A DNA stretch of 64,000 nucleotides, taken from Myxococcus stipitatus (GTDB lineage: Bacteria; Myxococcota; Myxococcia; Myxococcales; Myxococcaceae). Both the position numbers and the translations under genes were made by a program. The stretch spans positions 1,054,001 through 1,118,000 of the forward strand of contig NZ_JAKCFI010000002.1 in NCBI RefSeq assembly GCF_021412625.1. The letters run 5' to 3'. Shown here piece by piece: positions 61,946-64,000 of this stretch (position 1 is the first letter of the stretch; the number at the start of each line of letters is the position of its first letter). Below the pieces are notes generated by a model, which worked only from the letters and a program-made list of their open reading frames with translations, did not search any database and had not been told where the DNA came from.

Positions 61946-62878
61946 GTGGCCACCGAATCCCCCCTGTCCACCTTCGGCGCCGGCAAGGTCATCCTGCTGG
62001 GCGAGCACAGCGTCGTCTACGGACACTCCGCGCTGGCGGGGCCGCTGTCGTACGGTGTGCGCGCCCGCGGCGTGCCGGCGAAGAAGTGCCAGTTGGCCTT
62101 GCCCGCGACGCTGAGCCGCGCCCAGCGCGCGCTGCTCACCGGCGCGTTCGCGCGCGCCGCGAAGCTGGTGGGCGAGCCCGCGGTGAAGGTGACGTTGGAC
62201 CCGGAGCTGCCGCTGTCGGTGGGCCTGGGCAGCTCCGCGGCGCTGTCCGTGGCGTGCGCGCGGCTGCTGTTGCGCGCCGCCGGCCAGGAGCCGTCTCCCA
62301 AGGAGGCCGCGCGGCTGGCGTGGGAGATGGAGCAGGAGTTCCACGGCACGCCGTCCGGCGTGGACCACACCACCAGCGCGCACGAGAAGCTGCTGCTCTA
62401 CCGGCGCGCGCCGGGCGCGGCGTCGGTGGGCAGGGGCCGGAGCGTGGACAGCCCCAGGCCGCTGAAGGTGGTGGTGGCCCTGGCCGGCGAGCGCAGCCCC
62501 ACCAAGGTGACGGTGGCCGGGCTGCGCGCGCGGCAGGCGCGCTGGCCGGAGCGCTATCAGCGGTTGTTCGCGCAGATCGGCCGGCTGGCGATGGAGGGCG
62601 CGAAGGCGGTGGAGGCGGGTGACCTGGAGGCGCTGGGCGACGCGATGAACGTCAACCAGGGCCTGCTGGCGGCGCTCGGCCTGTCGTCGCCTCCGCTGGA
62701 GGAGATGGTGTACCGGCTGCGAGGGCTGGGAGCCCTGGGCGCCAAGCTCACCGGGGCCGGTGGGGATGGTGGCGCCGTGGTCGGTCTGTTCGTCGATCCA
62801 GAGCCGGCGGTGACACAGCTCACCCGGCTCGGTGTGCGCTGCTTCAGCAGCCAGCTCGCGGGTCCGCGGGCCTCGTGA
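61946..62878 (+). CDS. mvk: Mevalonate kinase (GHMP family)
   Basis: 310 residues from a GTG 4 bases after the reductase stop. GAGKVILLGEHSVVYGHSALAGPL opens the GHMP fold; the ATP-binding loop is SVGLGSSAALSVACARLLLRA; GTPSGVDHTTSAHEKLLLYR contains the catalytic Asp; GAKLTGAGGDGGAVVGL is the third GHMP motif. It phosphorylates mevalonate to mevalonate-5-phosphate. The stop overlaps the next gene (GTGA), so the two are co-translated. Confidence 0.94.
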   Translation: MATESPLSTFGAGKVILLGEHSVVYGHSALAGPLSYGVRARGVPAKKCQLALPATLSRAQRALLTGAFARAAKLVGEPAVKVTLDPELPLSVGLGSSAALSVACARLLLRAAGQEPSPKEAARLAWEMEQEFHGTPSGVDHTTSAHEKLLLYRRAPGAASVGRGRSVDSPRPLKVVVALAGERSPTKVTVAGLRARQARWPERYQRLFAQIGRLAMEGAKAVEAGDLEALGDAMNVNQGLLAALGLSSPPLEEMVYRLRGLGALGAKLTGAGGDGGAVVGLFVDPEPAVTQLTRLGVRCFSSQLAGPRAS

Positions 62879-63873
62879 GTGTCCCCATGAAAGCCACTGC
62901 CCTCGCGCATCCCAACATCGCCCTGGTGAAGTACTGGGGGAAGCGGGACGAAGCGCTCATCCTCCCGCACCAGTCGAGCCTGTCGCTGACGCTGTCGCCC
63001 ATGTCGGTGACGACCACGGTGGAGTTCGGCGCCGCCAGCGACCAGGTGGAGCTCAACGGCCACGTGGCGAAGGGCAGCGAGCGCGAGCGCGTGCTGCGGC
63101 TGCTGGAGACGGTGCGGGCCCAGTCGAGGACGGCGCTGGGGCCCGCGCGGATGGTGTCTCGCGGGGACTTCCCCATGGCGGCGGGGCTGGCGTCGAGCGC
63201 GGCGGGGTTCGCGGCGCTGGCGGTGGCGGCGCGCGCGGCGGCGGGCCTGCCTCGGGACACGCGCGCGGAGAGCATCCTGGCGCGCCTGGGCAGCGGGTCG
63301 GCGTGTCGCAGCGTCCAGGGCGGCTTCTGCGAGTGGCAGCGGGGCGAGCGCGCGGACGGCGAGGACAGCTTCGCGGTGCAGCGCTTCGACGTCTCGCACT
63401 GGCCGGAGCTGCGCATGGTGGTGGCGGTGGTCGACCGGGGCGAGAAGGACGTGAAGTCCCGCGACGGCATGAAGCACACCATCGAGACCAGCCCCTACTA
63501 CCCGGCCTGGGTGAAGGACGCGGAGGCCGAGGTCCCCGTGGCCCGCGAGCTCATCGCCCGAAAGGACCTGCAGGCGCTGGGCGAGCTGTGCGAGCGCAAC
63601 GCGTGGCGGATGCATTGCACGTCGCTCGCGGCGGATCCTCCGCTCTGCTACCTGGAGGCGGGCACCCTGGGCCTCATCCAGCACCTGCGCGAGGCTCGCA
63701 AGAAGGGCGTGCCGGTGTGGTTCACGCTGGACGCGGGCCCCAACCCGGTGCTGCTGACGGACGCGGCGCATGAGGTGGCGGCGGAGGCGCTGGCCCGCGC
63801 GTGCGGCGCGCTGGACGTGATTCGCTGCGTGCCGGGCGGCGACGCCGAGCTGAAGCAGGAGCACCTGTTCTGA
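62875..63873 (+). CDS. mvaD: Diphosphomevalonate decarboxylase
   Basis: 332 residues from the GTG at 62875 (GTGA overlap); an ATG at 62887 is an alternative. HPNIALVKYWGKRDEALILPHQSSLSLTL is a family hallmark, PMAAGLASSAAGFAALAVAARAAAG binds ATP, and GSACRSVQGGFCEW holds the substrate-binding Arg region. The enzyme converts mevalonate diphosphate to IPP with release of CO2. It follows the kinase directly in the operon, and its stop overlaps the next gene by one base. Confidence 0.95.
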   Translation: MSVPMKATALAHPNIALVKYWGKRDEALILPHQSSLSLTLSPMSVTTTVEFGAASDQVELNGHVAKGSERERVLRLLETVRAQSRTALGPARMVSRGDFPMAAGLASSAAGFAALAVAARAAAGLPRDTRAESILARLGSGSACRSVQGGFCEWQRGERADGEDSFAVQRFDVSHWPELRMVVAVVDRGEKDVKSRDGMKHTIETSPYYPAWVKDAEAEVPVARELIARKDLQALGELCERNAWRMHCTSLAADPPLCYLEAGTLGLIQHLREARKKGVPVWFTLDAGPNPVLLTDAAHEVAAEALARACGALDVIRCVPGGDAELKQEHLF

Positions 63874-64000
63874 TGGAGCGCGCCCTCTCGGCCCCGGGGA
63901 AGCTGTTCGTCTCCGGCGAGTACGCCGTGCTGTGGGGTGGGGTGGCGCGGGTGGCGGCGGTGGCGCCCCGGACGGGGGCCTACGTGCGCAGGCGCGCCGA
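63873..64000 (+). CDS. Phosphomevalonate kinase, N-terminal part (cut by window end)
   Basis: An ATG at 63873 overlaps the decarboxylase stop by one base (TGATG) and opens a frame that runs to the window end. The 42 visible residues (ALSAPGKLFVSGEYAVLWGG, then VARVAAVAPRTGAYVRRRA) match the first strand and glycine-rich motif of the GHMP kinase fold, with GKLFVSGEYAVL as in phosphomevalonate kinases. In this operon the missing step is phosphorylation of mevalonate-5-phosphate, so that activity is the natural assignment. The rest lies outside the window. Confidence 0.8.
   Translation, partial: MERALSAPGKLFVSGEYAVLWGGVARVAAVAPRTGAYVRRRA

Overview
The window reads as a chromosomal segment of a GC-rich myxobacterium (Myxococcota, Myxococcaceae/Archangiaceae-like). 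I infer this from the very strong GC bias at third codon positions, many GTG starts, abundant lipoproteins and secreted proteins with PPC domains, a sigma-54 activator gene, two RND efflux systems and a bacterial mevalonate operon built around a type 2 IPP isomerase. The genus cannot be fixed from sequence alone. No rRNA, CRISPR array, IS element or complete tRNA was seen. Coding density is high and most genes are short operons or single genes.

Layout. 1-4.4 kb: tail of a fatty acid desaturase, a bacterioferritin-like protein, a tryptophan-rich DUF6600 lipoprotein, two coupled membrane proteins and a small repeat lipoprotein. 4.5-8.6 kb: a sigma-54 activator (AcoR type), an ExaC/AcoD-type aldehyde dehydrogenase and a DUF779 protein. 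The dehydrogenase is preceded by a near-perfect -24/-12 promoter with an upstream palindrome, so the three genes look like one regulatory unit. 8.8-10.5 kb: a small unknown gene and a TPR lipoprotein, followed by a tRNA-3'-end-like segment and a strong terminator.

11-20.2 kb is the least ordinary part, a block of exported proteins. It holds two proteins sharing a small LDxFSGR domain, a 76-residue Tat-signal peptide gene, two tandem Hint (hedgehog/intein-like) proteins whose Hint halves are almost identical, a single-pass protein, a lipoprotein with about eight propeller-like repeats and an M4 metalloprotease with two PPC domains. This block is my best candidate for an undescribed system.

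20.3-29.5 kb: an unknown lipoprotein, a histidine kinase and M16 peptidase that overlap by 4 bases, a class C beta-lactamase-like hydrolase, QueD, and a second PTPS paralogue (without the catalytic Cys) overlapping a short-chain reductase. 29.9-48.3 kb: an RND pump with its adaptor, an isochorismatase-like hydrolase, a TIGR03118 protein, a voltage-gated-type K+ channel with a zinc ribbon, an NAD(P)-dependent epimerase, a divergent DoxX/TetR pair with two operator palindromes, an ankyrin-SUKH protein, a PQQ sugar dehydrogenase, a 2OG-Fe(II) oxygenase, an orphan FtsX-type permease and glutaminase.

48.7-59.4 kb: DUF488, a complete RND tripartite efflux operon (TolC-like, adaptor, pump) divergent from a MarR regulator with an operator in the shared promoter, a coiled-coil membrane protein, a stand-alone E2-type acyltransferase, an HtpX-like protease and a DsrE-like protein. 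59.5-64 kb: the mevalonate operon fni - class II HMG-CoA reductase - mevalonate kinase - diphosphomevalonate decarboxylase - phosphomevalonate kinase (cut by the window end), making isopentenyl diphosphate and its isomer. Several genes, regulators in particular, have a -10-like hexamer only 6-9 bases before the start codon and no Shine-Dalgarno sequence, which suggests leaderless mRNAs.
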